A stretch of 10,372 bases of DNA from Candidatus Pelagibacter sp. (GCA_028408025.1 JAOOKL010000021.1:1-10372); one strand, 5' to 3'; counted from the first letter of the stretch, positions 1-6,699 are shown. The notes: generated by a model from the sequence alone, not told the origin. Made by a program: numbers and translations.

Positions 1-95
1 GATGGGGTTATGCAGTAATTCAAATTTCAACACATGCTATTGAAGGTCTTGCAGAAAGCGACTTTGTTTTAGCTGCAAAGATTGATAAGCTATGA
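1..95 (+). CDS. 3' end of an unrecognised gene, cut by the left edge
   Basis: The reading frame beginning at base 3 is open from the window edge to a TGA at 93-95 and encodes a 30-residue tail that starts WGYAVIQIST and ends AAKIDKL. The tail reads like a normal soluble protein, and the frame ends exactly one base before the stop codon of purH on the other strand, which is how real convergent genes end in such compact genomes. I do not recognise the family from so short a tail. The 5' part lies outside the window. That it is coding is fairly likely; its function is unknown. Confidence 0.6.
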   Translation, partial: WGYAVIQISTHAIEGLAESDFVLAAKIDKL

Positions 96-1646
96 TTAGT
101 GATTAAAGTGTCTTATCCCAGTAAAAATCATTTTGATCTTCGCTTTATTTGCAGCGTCGATAACCTCTTTGTCTCTAATTGAACCTCCAGGTTGAACTAT
201 AATTTTTACACCTGCATTGATCAAAGTTTTTATCCCATCAGCAAAAGGAAAAAATGCATCTGAGGCTGCAACTGAATTTAATAATTTACTTGGTTGAAAT
301 TGTTTTGCTTTTTGACAGGCAATTTTACAACTATCTAATCGATTTTGTTGTCCGGCACCAATACCTATAGTTGCTTTGTCTTTTGTTATTACTATAGCAT
401 TTGACTTTACAAATTTACAAATTTTGTAAGCAAATTCTATTTCTTGAAACTCTTTAGGGCTTGGTTTTAGTTTAGTAACAAATTTTATTTTTTTTCTATC
501 AAAGATATTATCATCTTTGTCTTGCAGTAAAAATGAATTATCAAATATTTTAAAACTTAGTTTATTATTGTATTTGAATTTCGATATATCTATAATTCTC
601 ATATTTTTCTTTCTCTTAAGTAATCGTAAAGAGTTTCTATCGAAACCTTTAGCAAGTATTACTTCAAAAAAAGTTTTATTTATTTCTTTAGCAATATTTA
701 AGTTTATCTTGAAATTACAAGCTACAATACCTCCGAAGGCACTAACTGGATCACTAGATTGAGAATTTATAAAAGACTTTAAGGAAGATTTATTAGTTGC
801 TACACCGCAGGGGTTAGCGTGTTTAATAATTACAGTAGTCGGTATCTTCCTCTCTGATAATAGAATCTCCAAACCAGCAAATATATCATTATAATTATTA
901 TAACTAAGTTCTTTACCACTAATTTGTTTTAATCCTAAATCATCATTATATAAGTCACTGATATATAAAGAGCTATTTTGATGAGGGTTTTCCCCATATC
1001 TTAATTTTTCTAATTTTTTACCAAATATAATTTTTGTATCTGGAAATTTAATATCTAATTTCTGATTAAACCATTGTGAAATTATAGAGTCGTAATAAGC
1101 AGTAAAACTAAATGCTTTTCGAGCCATTTTTTCTCTAAATTTTAGGCTTGTTTTTCCTTTATTAATTTTCAATTGTTGAGCCAACTCAGCATAGTCGATC
1201 TTATCTGTAACTATGGTGACACTATTAAAATTTTTGGCGGCTGCCCTCACCATTGTTGGCCCGCCTATATCTATATTTTCAATTATCTTATTATTTTTTT
1301 TTGTCTCTTTTAAAGTTTTTTGAAAAGGGTAAAAATTAACAATTACTAAATCAATTGGTTCAAATTTATTTTTTTCTATTTCAAGTTTATGTTTTTTTAT
1401 CGACCTATTGAATAATATTCCAGCATGAATTTTTGGATGCAAAGTTTTTACTCTTCCATCTAACATTTCACTAAATCGAGTGAACTCTGATATATCAACA
1501 CACTTTACTCCAGATTTTCTTATAAATTTTGCAGTTCCGCCAGAGCTAACGATATTAATTTTGTACTTTTGAAGAATTTTAACAATCTTTTTTAAATCTG
1601 ACTTATCAGACACAGAAATTAAAGCATTTTTTATTCTTGTTTTCAT
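96..1646 (-). CDS. purH: Bifunctional phosphoribosylaminoimidazolecarboxamide formyltransferase / IMP cyclohydrolase
   Basis: PurH carries out the last two steps of de novo purine synthesis in the cytoplasm: formylation of AICAR with 10-formyl-tetrahydrofolate, then ring closure to IMP. The N-terminal cyclohydrolase domain (about residues 1-190, numbered from the ATG) has SGGT, KTLHPK at 67-72 and GGPTMVRAAAKN at 128-139. The transformylase domain has LRYGENPHQ at 215-223, KHANPCG at 275-281 (the catalytic Lys-His pair), DPVSAFGG at 299-306, SDAFFPF at 462-468 and a C-terminal RHFNH. The length of 516 aa is normal. I chose the ATG at 1646-1644, 2 bp past the upstream TGA; an in-frame TTG two codons earlier (1652-1650) overlaps that stop as TTGA and is the alternative. 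No Shine-Dalgarno sequence is visible. It is the last gene of the rpe operon. Confidence 0.97.
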   Translation of the reverse strand: MKTRIKNALISVSDKSDLKKIVKILQKYKINIVSSGGTAKFIRKSGVKCVDISEFTRFSEMLDGRVKTLHPKIHAGILFNRSIKKHKLEIEKNKFEPIDLVIVNFYPFQKTLKETKKNNKIIENIDIGGPTMVRAAAKNFNSVTIVTDKIDYAELAQQLKINKGKTSLKFREKMARKAFSFTAYYDSIISQWFNQKLDIKFPDTKIIFGKKLEKLRYGENPHQNSSLYISDLYNDDLGLKQISGKELSYNNYNDIFAGLEILLSERKIPTTVIIKHANPCGVATNKSSLKSFINSQSSDPVSAFGGIVACNFKINLNIAKEINKTFFEVILAKGFDRNSLRLLKRKKNMRIIDISKFKYNNKLSFKIFDNSFLLQDKDDNIFDRKKIKFVTKLKPSPKEFQEIEFAYKICKFVKSNAIVITKDKATIGIGAGQQNRLDSCKIACQKAKQFQPSKLLNSVAASDAFFPFADGIKTLINAGVKIIVQPGGSIRDKEVIDAANKAKIKMIFTGIRHFNH

Positions 1647-1648
1647 AT

Positions 1649-3295
1649 TCAAATATTTTTTTTAATTTCCCATTGGATTATCTTATTTTTATTCATTAAA
1701 TCACCAGACACTGTCACACAAGTATTATTTAATATTTTATTACCCCCCAAGAATATACTTTTCTCTAACAAAATGTTTTCATCTTTAATAGTAAAAATCA
1801 AAGATTTATTTTTGGATAGTTGTATTAAAACACTGTTTCCACTTATAGTTTTGACCGCAGTTAGGCCAGGATATAAATGAAATCTTAAGCAGTAGTTTAC
1901 AGTTGAATTGTTTTTACTTTTTATTATTTCATCGTATCCCTTCAAATTATTTTTTGATTTTTCTAGAAGTATTTTCCTTTTGTAAAGACATCCAAATTCT
2001 TTTTCGTATCCATTATGAATTGCCTCTGTCTCAATCTTATCCTTATTTTCATTAAATAAACGTTTAGATATTTTAAAAGAATTCTTAATTGAATTCCCGA
2101 ATATTTTATTAACTAATTTATTTCTTTCGAACTTTGTTACGGATGTATCATTAAGTGTTAATGTTGATTGAGCTGATGTCAGTCTACTTAATAATTCTGC
2201 TTTAGGTGAAATATTGCACCCAAATCCACAATTGGTAATTATCTTAATTCCATCTACATGAAATTCGAAAGATAGAGGTCCAGATTGATAACTTTTAGAA
2301 AAACTTTTATTTGGTGGTTCTCCTACATCAAAAAAAATTTGGCTATTTTTGAATTTTACTATTTGAATTCCGCCTACAATATTTTTCTCATTTTTTTTAT
2401 CAATATCAATATTATCTATGTATTTATTAAATTTTTTTAAATCTTCTTCTGTACCCCCATTAAAAAGAGGCATTTGATCATTTGGTGTTAAAATTTTTTT
2501 AATACATATTAAATTTTTTTTAATTATTGTTTCTAAAAATTCTGGTAAATATTTTTGAGCGTCTTTTATACATTGTTGGCAAAGAATAAAGTATTTTGAA
2601 AAAAAAACTAAATCATTTGGACTTCTTGATAATGGAAAGCCATCTTCATCAAAAAAAACTTTAACAAGCTTTTCTAATTCCTTTATGGCTATATCATAAT
2701 TTTCTTCATATTCTTTAAACACTAATCCTGTTAATAATAATGCAGTTAAAATTTCTATTCTTTTTGAATAATTTTTTTCAAATTTAATATTTTTTTTTAA
2801 GTGATTTGTTTGAGAAACTATACTTGAAAGAAAATTTCTTTTAAATTCAAAAAATCCATTATTAAGAATAATATCAACATTCAGAATCCAGCTTATAATT
2901 CTTTTACTTATAATTGAGCTTTCCCAAATATTAATTTTATATTTTGCATTTCTCATCATCCAAATATTAATTATTTTTTGGATCGATTTTCCGTCGTTCT
3001 TTCTATCAATTAAATTTAGCCAAAAAAAATTATGACGATCTTGTTGCTCATTATTATTTTTTTGATTGACCCAAAATATATTAGGATCAATTTCATCAAT
3101 TTTAAAAGAAAACTTTTTGTAATTTGTAATAGTGGCAAGTAAAAAAGGGTTTGGGTGAAAGTAAAACTGTTGTGGAGTTTTAGAAACTAGAGATTTATTG
3201 TAAAAATTTGTAGCAAAATAAATTTTTTTAATAAATTTAATAAAACTTACTTGAATTGCTAAAAGATTAAAATAGATACTCTTAATGATTAACAT
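1649..3295 (-). CDS. Heparinase II/III family protein (alginate-lyase-fold polysaccharide lyase-like)
   Basis: This 548-aa protein matches the heparinase II/III-like family often found beside purH in alphaproteobacteria. An N-terminal helical part contains a segment like the family's F-WL-DL region (residues 90-113) and FDEDGFPLSRSP (215-226). A C-terminal beta-rich part contains GPLSFEFHVDGIKIITNCG (339-357), STLTLNDTS (377-385) and RFHLYPGLTAV (471-481). Members are related to lyases that cleave uronic-acid polysaccharides by beta-elimination, but the purH-linked subgroup has no settled substrate that I know of. I see no clear Sec signal peptide; the N-terminus is hydrophobic but also lysine-rich. 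Two positions where I expect His read Gln (337 and 376). The ATG lies inside the last codons of rpe (14-bp overlap), and the stop lies 2 bp before the purH ATG. It is very AT-rich (13 of 60 bases GC at 2401-2460). The family is fairly sure; activity is not. Confidence 0.82.
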   Translation of the reverse strand: MLIIKSIYFNLLAIQVSFIKFIKKIYFATNFYNKSLVSKTPQQFYFHPNPFLLATITNYKKFSFKIDEIDPNIFWVNQKNNNEQQDRHNFFWLNLIDRKNDGKSIQKIINIWMMRNAKYKINIWESSIISKRIISWILNVDIILNNGFFEFKRNFLSSIVSQTNHLKKNIKFEKNYSKRIEILTALLLTGLVFKEYEENYDIAIKELEKLVKVFFDEDGFPLSRSPNDLVFFSKYFILCQQCIKDAQKYLPEFLETIIKKNLICIKKILTPNDQMPLFNGGTEEDLKKFNKYIDNIDIDKKNEKNIVGGIQIVKFKNSQIFFDVGEPPNKSFSKSYQSGPLSFEFHVDGIKIITNCGFGCNISPKAELLSRLTSAQSTLTLNDTSVTKFERNKLVNKIFGNSIKNSFKISKRLFNENKDKIETEAIHNGYEKEFGCLYKRKILLEKSKNNLKGYDEIIKSKNNSTVNYCLRFHLYPGLTAVKTISGNSVLIQLSKNKSLIFTIKDENILLEKSIFLGGNKILNNTCVTVSGDLMNKNKIIQWEIKKNI

Positions 3296-3962
3296 CTATT
3301 AATTTGTTCTTAGAATTCCTATATTTTTTTTTTAAGTCACCTTGGTTTTCATTAAAGATTGTCGACCCAGAAACTAAGATATTAGCTCCAGCTTTTTTTG
3401 CTTCATTGCAGTTTTCAAAATTTATCCCTCCATCTATTTCTATTTCAGTTTTTAATTTTTTTGCATCAATAATTTTTTTTATTTTTTGCATTTTTTCTAA
3501 CACTTCTGGCATAAATTTTTGTCCACCAAAACCAGGCTCGACACTCATAATTAAAATTAAATCTACTTGATCTATATATTTTTCAATTAATTCAATTTTT
3601 GATTTTGGTTTGAGTGATATACCTACCTTTTTTTTTTCTTTTCTAATAAGATTTATAGTATTTGATATATTTGACGTTGCCTCTGGATGGAAAGTAATTA
3701 TATCAGCGCCTGCATTTGAAAAATCTTTAATAAAATTATCTACTGGTGAAATCATTAAGTGGACATCAAAAGTTTTTTTTGTAAGTGGTCTTAATTTTTT
3801 TATTACTTCAGGTCCAATTGTTAAATTAGGAACGAAATGACCATCCATTACATCTATATGTATATAATCGGCTCCGGCTTTTTCTAATGCAATAACTTCT
3901 TCACCTAATTTACTAAAATCAGCAGATAAAATTGATGGAGATATTTTAATAGGATTACTCAT
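3282..3962 (-). CDS. rpe: Ribulose-phosphate 3-epimerase
   Basis: Rpe interconverts D-ribulose 5-phosphate and D-xylulose 5-phosphate in the pentose phosphate pathway. The 226-aa product has normal length for this TIM-barrel enzyme and all the hallmarks: ISPSILSADF at 7-16, HIDVMDGHFVPN at 35-46 with the metal ligands H35 and D37, DVHLMI at 66-71 with H68, MSVEPGFGGQKF at 139-150, and EIDGGI at 175-180 with the catalytic and metal-binding D177. Phosphate-binding GSTIF follows at 199-203. It is the first gene of the rpe, heparinase-family, purH operon. A strong promoter places the predicted transcription start on the A of its ATG, so it is probably read from a leaderless mRNA; no Shine-Dalgarno sequence precedes the ATG. 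Its last 14 bases overlap the next gene, suggesting translational coupling. Confidence 0.97.
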   Translation of the reverse strand: MSNPIKISPSILSADFSKLGEEVIALEKAGADYIHIDVMDGHFVPNLTIGPEVIKKLRPLTKKTFDVHLMISPVDNFIKDFSNAGADIITFHPEATSNISNTINLIRKEKKKVGISLKPKSKIELIEKYIDQVDLILIMSVEPGFGGQKFMPEVLEKMQKIKKIIDAKKLKTEIEIDGGINFENCNEAKKAGANILVSGSTIFNENQGDLKKKYRNSKNKLIDVNH

Positions 3963-3968
3963 GTTTTA

Positions 3969-3996
3969 TTTATATTTTAATAGACGAATTTGTCAA
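3969..3996 (-). promoter_or_regulatory. Sigma-70 promoter of rpe, predicted leaderless
   Basis: On the minus strand a perfect -35 box TTGACA (3996-3991) is followed after 16 bp by TATAAA (3974-3969), five of six matches to the -10 consensus. Six bases then separate the -10 box from the rpe ATG, so a start seven bases after the -10 falls on the A of the ATG at 3962. In DNA this AT-rich, TATAAA-like strings are common by chance; the exact -35 box at workable spacing carries most of the weight. Confidence 0.6.
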
Positions 3997-4008
3997 AAAA
4001 AATAAATT

Positions 4009-4344
4009 TTAATTAAAAAGTTGATAAAGTTGTCTCGAGAAATCACTTTCTAATGGAAAAGCCAACATCCCCCAAACATCATAACCTAATAAGTAGGGCA
4101 TTGCATAAAACCTGAACAAATAGAAAAACCAAGCAACATATAGTGCTATAAACCCTCCAAATAAAAAACTTGGGGTTATTGGCTTAAATAATTTTATAAT
4201 GGGGTTAGTATACTTAACGAAAACTCTCATAAAAAAAAATGTTGAGTCTTCTCTCTGAAAAATATTCATGAATGCTCGACCAATCAAAGTCCACATAATC
4301 ATTCCCATTATATAATCTAAAATTATTGCCCACGTTGGAACCAT
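4009..4344 (-). CDS. Small integral membrane protein, YggT-like
   Basis: The 111-aa product has two strongly hydrophobic stretches, about residues 6-26 and 61-87. They are joined by a polar stretch with REDS (31-34) and NPIIKLFKPITPS (47-59). That layout, with a T-x-P-type motif before the second membrane helix, resembles the YggT family of small membrane proteins. YggT proteins have no firmly established role; links to osmotic stress and division have been proposed for relatives. The gene is minus-strand, lies just downstream of the symporter terminator, and is followed 46 bp later by rpe, which has its own promoter, so it may be a single-gene unit. The minus strand has TATTGT 6 bp upstream of the ATG as a weak possible -10 box, but no clear -35. 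No Shine-Dalgarno sequence is visible. That it is a real gene is likely; the family is a recognition-level guess. Confidence 0.6.
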   Translation of the reverse strand: MVPTWAIILDYIMGMIMWTLIGRAFMNIFQREDSTFFFMRVFVKYTNPIIKLFKPITPSFLFGGFIALYVAWFFYLFRFYAMPYLLGYDVWGMLAFPLESDFSRQLYQLFN

Positions 4345-4370
4345 TTATAGACAATACCATTATTAGAATA

Positions 4371-4400
4371 AAAAAAAAGGGGCGAAAAATTCGCCCCTTT
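4371..4400 (-). terminator. Rho-independent terminator of the symporter operon
   Basis: GGGGCGAA (4379-4386) and TTCGCCCC (4390-4397) form a perfect 8-bp stem around an AAA loop, extendable by A-T pairs on both sides. On the minus strand the stem is followed directly by eight T (4378-4371), the classic intrinsic terminator layout, beginning about 20 bp after the symporter stop codon. The plus strand also has a T-rich tail after the stem (4398-4410), so it could work in both directions, but no plus-strand gene reads into it. It is the only strong intrinsic terminator I see in the window. Confidence 0.93.
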
Positions 4401-4420
4401 AATTTTTTTGTTTTTATTAA

Positions 4421-6277
4421 CTAGTGTTGTCTACCTAAGATAGCTTTACCTGTAGGTATTCTAGTATCATCTACCATCTTCTGTGTAGCTGCGTCTGGTT
4501 CTTTAGTCATTAAACTGACTACGATCATTACAACTAAACATACTGGTGCACCGATCATTCCAAATCTTAAGTGGTCAATACCTAAGAATGGAGTGTTCAC
4601 ACCACCGAATATTGGTACAGAAAACTTCGGATATACCCATAATAGGTAGAATAATCCTGAAAGTATTCCAGCCATAATTCCGGCGATTGCACCTTGTCTA
4701 GTAGCTCTCTTCCACCATACACCAAGTACAAGTGGGAAGAATAGACCTGACATTGCAAAGTCGAATGCCCAAGCAACCGATCCTAAGATACTTGTAAGCC
4801 TAAATGAGGCTATGTAAGCACCTGCAGCTCCGATTATTACTAGAAGTACACGAGCAACTAAAAGTCTTTTTTGCGTATCAGCTTTTGGATCAATGATTTT
4901 GTAATAAATATCATGAGATAAAGCGTTTGATATCGCAAGTACAAGACCATCAGCAGTTGACATGGCAGCAGCCATACCACCAGCAAACACAAGTCCAGAG
5001 ATTACAAACGGTAGTCCTGCTACTTCTGGAGTAGCTAATACTACAACGTCACCTCTCATGAACCATTCGTTCAACTGAAGTATACCGTCACCATTAAAGT
5101 CTGCGATAAATACTTGTTTAACTTCAGACCATCTTTGTACCCACTCTATTGACTGAACATCAGAAATAGATTTTCCGATAATTCCAGTTGGTAGATTTGG
5201 ATCCATCAATGCTAATTTAGACAAAGTCGCTAACATAGGCGCTGAAGAGTAAAGTAAGAAAATAAAGAATAGCGACCATGCTACTGATTTTCTTGCTGCT
5301 CTAACTGAAGGAGTTGTAAAGTATCTCATTAAAATATGAGGTAACGATGCAGTTCCTACCATCATACAAATCGCTAATGATAAGTATTTCCAGACAGCCA
5401 TTCCACCTTCAGGTACTCCAGAGTGAGAACCAGAGATATATTTCAATCCTCCTGGTACCCCAGCTGCTTTCATATCTGCGGCACTGTTTTTAACTAGTCC
5501 AAATTGTTGTTCAAGTTCACCAAGTCTTGCAACTTCATCACCTAGCATTAAGTGAGGGAATACTCCGCCACCAACTTTATTACTAATCCAGAAAACTGGT
5601 ATTAAGTAAGCGATGATTAATACAATGTACTGAGCAACCTGTGTCCAAGTTACGGCTCTCATTCCACCAAGCATTGAACAGATTAAGATACTTATTAATC
5701 CAACCCATACACCTGCTTCAAACGGAATTCCAAGAGCTCTAGAAGCAATTGTTCCCGTAGCGTTAATTTGAGCTGTTACGTAAGTAAATGATGCTATAAA
5801 AAGCACGAATACTGAGCAAGCTCTTACAAGATTACCACCGTATCGTGTTCCGATAAAATCAGGAACTGTGTAACATCCAAACTTCCTTAAATACGGAGCC
5901 ATTAAAGTTGCTACAAGCACATAACCACCTGTCCAACCAACTAAGAAGGCCATATAAGTATAACCACCATAGTAAACTCCACCTGCTAAGGCTACGAATG
6001 ATGCACCTGACATCCAGTCAGCTGCAGTTGCCATTCCGTTAAATACGGTTGGCACTTGTCTTCCAGCAACATAGTAGGCATCTACTTGAATGGTTCTTGA
6101 TAAATAACCGATTAAGGCATAAATCAATACCGTGAAAGCTACAAACATCACTCCGATGTTCTTTGCAGACACTCCTGCTTGTTCAGCAATCGCCATTAAA
6201 ATAATGAAGACTACGAAACCACCAGTGTAGGTACCGTATATTTTAGGAAGGTTTTGGATAAAATTTCCTTTAAACAT
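4421..6277 (-). CDS. Sodium:solute symporter large subunit (ActP-like, VC_2705-type)
   Basis: This 618-aa inner-membrane protein belongs to the sodium:solute symporter (SSS) family. It matches the subgroup whose large subunit is paired with a DUF4212-type small subunit and which is related to acetate permease ActP. Recognisable parts are VDAYYVAGRQVPTVFNGMAT (65-84), ADWMSGASF (86-94), GGMRAVTWTQVAQYIVL (204-220) and GGMAAAMSTADGLVLAISN (433-451) followed by LSHDIY, like ActP. Many hydrophobic helices run along the length. Between helices sits DFNGDGILQLNE (393-404), an exact EF-hand-type loop. The ATG shares one base with the small-subunit stop (TAATG) and has an AGGAGG ribosome-binding site. 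GC content is clearly higher than in the neighbours (23 and 26 of 60 bases at 5641-5700 and 5881-5940). The substrate is inferred to be acetate or another short carboxylate, supported by the nearby acs; it is not proven. Confidence 0.9.
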   Translation of the reverse strand: MFKGNFIQNLPKIYGTYTGGFVVFIILMAIAEQAGVSAKNIGVMFVAFTVLIYALIGYLSRTIQVDAYYVAGRQVPTVFNGMATAADWMSGASFVALAGGVYYGGYTYMAFLVGWTGGYVLVATLMAPYLRKFGCYTVPDFIGTRYGGNLVRACSVFVLFIASFTYVTAQINATGTIASRALGIPFEAGVWVGLISILICSMLGGMRAVTWTQVAQYIVLIIAYLIPVFWISNKVGGGVFPHLMLGDEVARLGELEQQFGLVKNSAADMKAAGVPGGLKYISGSHSGVPEGGMAVWKYLSLAICMMVGTASLPHILMRYFTTPSVRAARKSVAWSLFFIFLLYSSAPMLATLSKLALMDPNLPTGIIGKSISDVQSIEWVQRWSEVKQVFIADFNGDGILQLNEWFMRGDVVVLATPEVAGLPFVISGLVFAGGMAAAMSTADGLVLAISNALSHDIYYKIIDPKADTQKRLLVARVLLVIIGAAGAYIASFRLTSILGSVAWAFDFAMSGLFFPLVLGVWWKRATRQGAIAGIMAGILSGLFYLLWVYPKFSVPIFGGVNTPFLGIDHLRFGMIGAPVCLVVMIVVSLMTKEPDAATQKMVDDTRIPTGKAILGRQH

Positions 6278-6534
6278 TAATCCTCCTCTCTTTCTGAGAA
6301 TCCATGTTCTTCGTCAATCTTCTCCTGTTTATTGGCAGTCCAAAACAACATTATCACGAATGCAAGAAGAGAACCTTGCGCTGTCATGTAATATGCTAGT
6401 GGGTACCCAAGAAAAGACATCGTGTTTAGCTCTGAACCAAACATGAATATGACTAATGAGAAAAAAGCCCAAAGAACCAATGTTACTATCATATGGTTTT
6501 TGGTCTTATTCCAATATGCGTCTTTGTTTGACAT
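6277..6534 (-). CDS. Sodium:solute symporter small subunit (DUF4212 family)
   Basis: The 85-aa protein has two membrane segments (about residues 14-33 and 43-66), an N-terminal YW pair (7-8), GYPLAYYMTAQGS (43-55) and a charged, acidic C-terminus (EREED). This is the pattern of the DUF4212 family, the putative small subunit encoded directly before an SSS-type large subunit. Its role is presumed to be assembly or regulation of the symporter; the biochemistry is not established as far as I know. The ATG at 6534 follows AGGGGG with a 5-base spacer. It is the first gene of the two-gene operon, and its leader holds a palindrome and short direct repeats that may control expression. Confidence 0.9.
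   Translation of the reverse strand: MSNKDAYWNKTKNHMIVTLVLWAFFSLVIFMFGSELNTMSFLGYPLAYYMTAQGSLLAFVIMLFWTANKQEKIDEEHGFSEREED
6282..6287 (-). promoter_or_regulatory. Shine-Dalgarno site of the symporter large subunit
   Basis: AGGAGG on the minus strand lies 4 bases before the ATG at 6277 and inside the final Glu-Glu-Asp codons of the small-subunit gene. With the TAATG stop-start overlap this points to tight translational coupling of the two subunits. It is the only full-consensus ribosome-binding site I noticed in the window. Confidence 0.8.
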
Positions 6535-6538
6535 ATTT

Positions 6539-6615
6539 CCCCCTGTGTTTTTTTACTTTAACTTTAACTTTTTACGTAAAAAGTACTGTTATTTGAGGGG
6601 AGCATACTGATTATG
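6539..6615 (-). promoter_or_regulatory. Symporter operon leader with an 18-bp palindrome and possible SD-sequestering pairing
   Basis: Reading the minus strand toward the DUF4212 ATG there is a possible -10 box CATAAT (6615-6610, no good -35), then TCCCCT (6601-6596), then the perfect 18-bp palindrome ACTTTTTACGTAAAAAGT (6584-6567), then TAAAGT repeats, then the ribosome-binding site AGGGGG (6544-6539). TCCCCT can pair with AGGGGG (five Watson-Crick pairs and one G-U), closing a loop that contains the palindromic hairpin and covering the ribosome-binding site. The palindrome could instead be a dimeric repressor or activator site. The palindrome is certain; its role is inferred. Confidence 0.4.
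6555..6572. repeat. Three tandem 6-bp direct repeats, ACTTTA
   Basis: ACTTTA at 6555-6560 and 6561-6566 is followed by ACTTTT at 6567-6572, which is also the left edge of the 18-bp palindrome. On the minus strand they read TAAAGT. They lie between the palindrome and the ribosome-binding site of the symporter operon. Such iterated hexamers can be protein-binding sites, but low-complexity AT-rich DNA makes chance repeats likely. Confidence 0.5.
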
Positions 6616-6631
6616 AGTTGAATTTAAAGAG

Positions 6632-6690
6632 AAAAAACCTCTCACAAAACCTAAATGAAGTGCTACAAGTGAGAAAAATAAAGGTTTTTT
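6632..6690. repeat. Nested inverted repeats upstream of the 209-aa gene
   Basis: The outer arms AAAAAACCT (6632-6640) and AGGTTTTTT (6682-6690) are perfect inverted copies. Inside them CTCAC (6641-6645) and GTGAG (6669-6673) form a second stem that stacks on the left arm. The right side has an 8-base A-rich bulge (6674-6681) and the loop is 23 bases. The structure ends 9 bp before the GTG start at 6700, so it could be an RNA hairpin in that gene's leader or a regulator site between the divergent genes. The role is unknown. Confidence 0.45.
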
Positions 6691-6699
6691 AAATACAAC

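Noticed and set aside
350..380. GQQNR in place of the GQMSR familiar from E. coli PurH
   Set aside because: These positions vary among working PurH enzymes (Gln or Met, Ser or Asn), so it is not evidence of changed function.
517..762. Plus-strand frame inside purH
   Set aside because: It is antisense to a strongly conserved gene, has no ribosome-binding site, and is low in complexity.
1650..1652. TTG as the purH start, two codons before the ATG
   Set aside because: An ATG two codons later is a better start codon; neither has a ribosome-binding site. The choice is not certain.
3474..3489. Long T-runs throughout the minus-strand genes as terminators
   Set aside because: They are Lys codons read on the other strand and lack a preceding GC stem.
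3304..3840. Two plus-strand frames (3304-3570 and 3610-3840) with hydrophobic products
   Set aside because: They lie wholly inside rpe on the other strand, whose protein is unmistakable; they are shadows of AT-rich coding.
6422..6610. Plus-strand 62-aa frame crossing the DUF4212 start and leader
   Set aside because: It is mostly antisense to the recognised small subunit; its end is low-complexity intergenic DNA.
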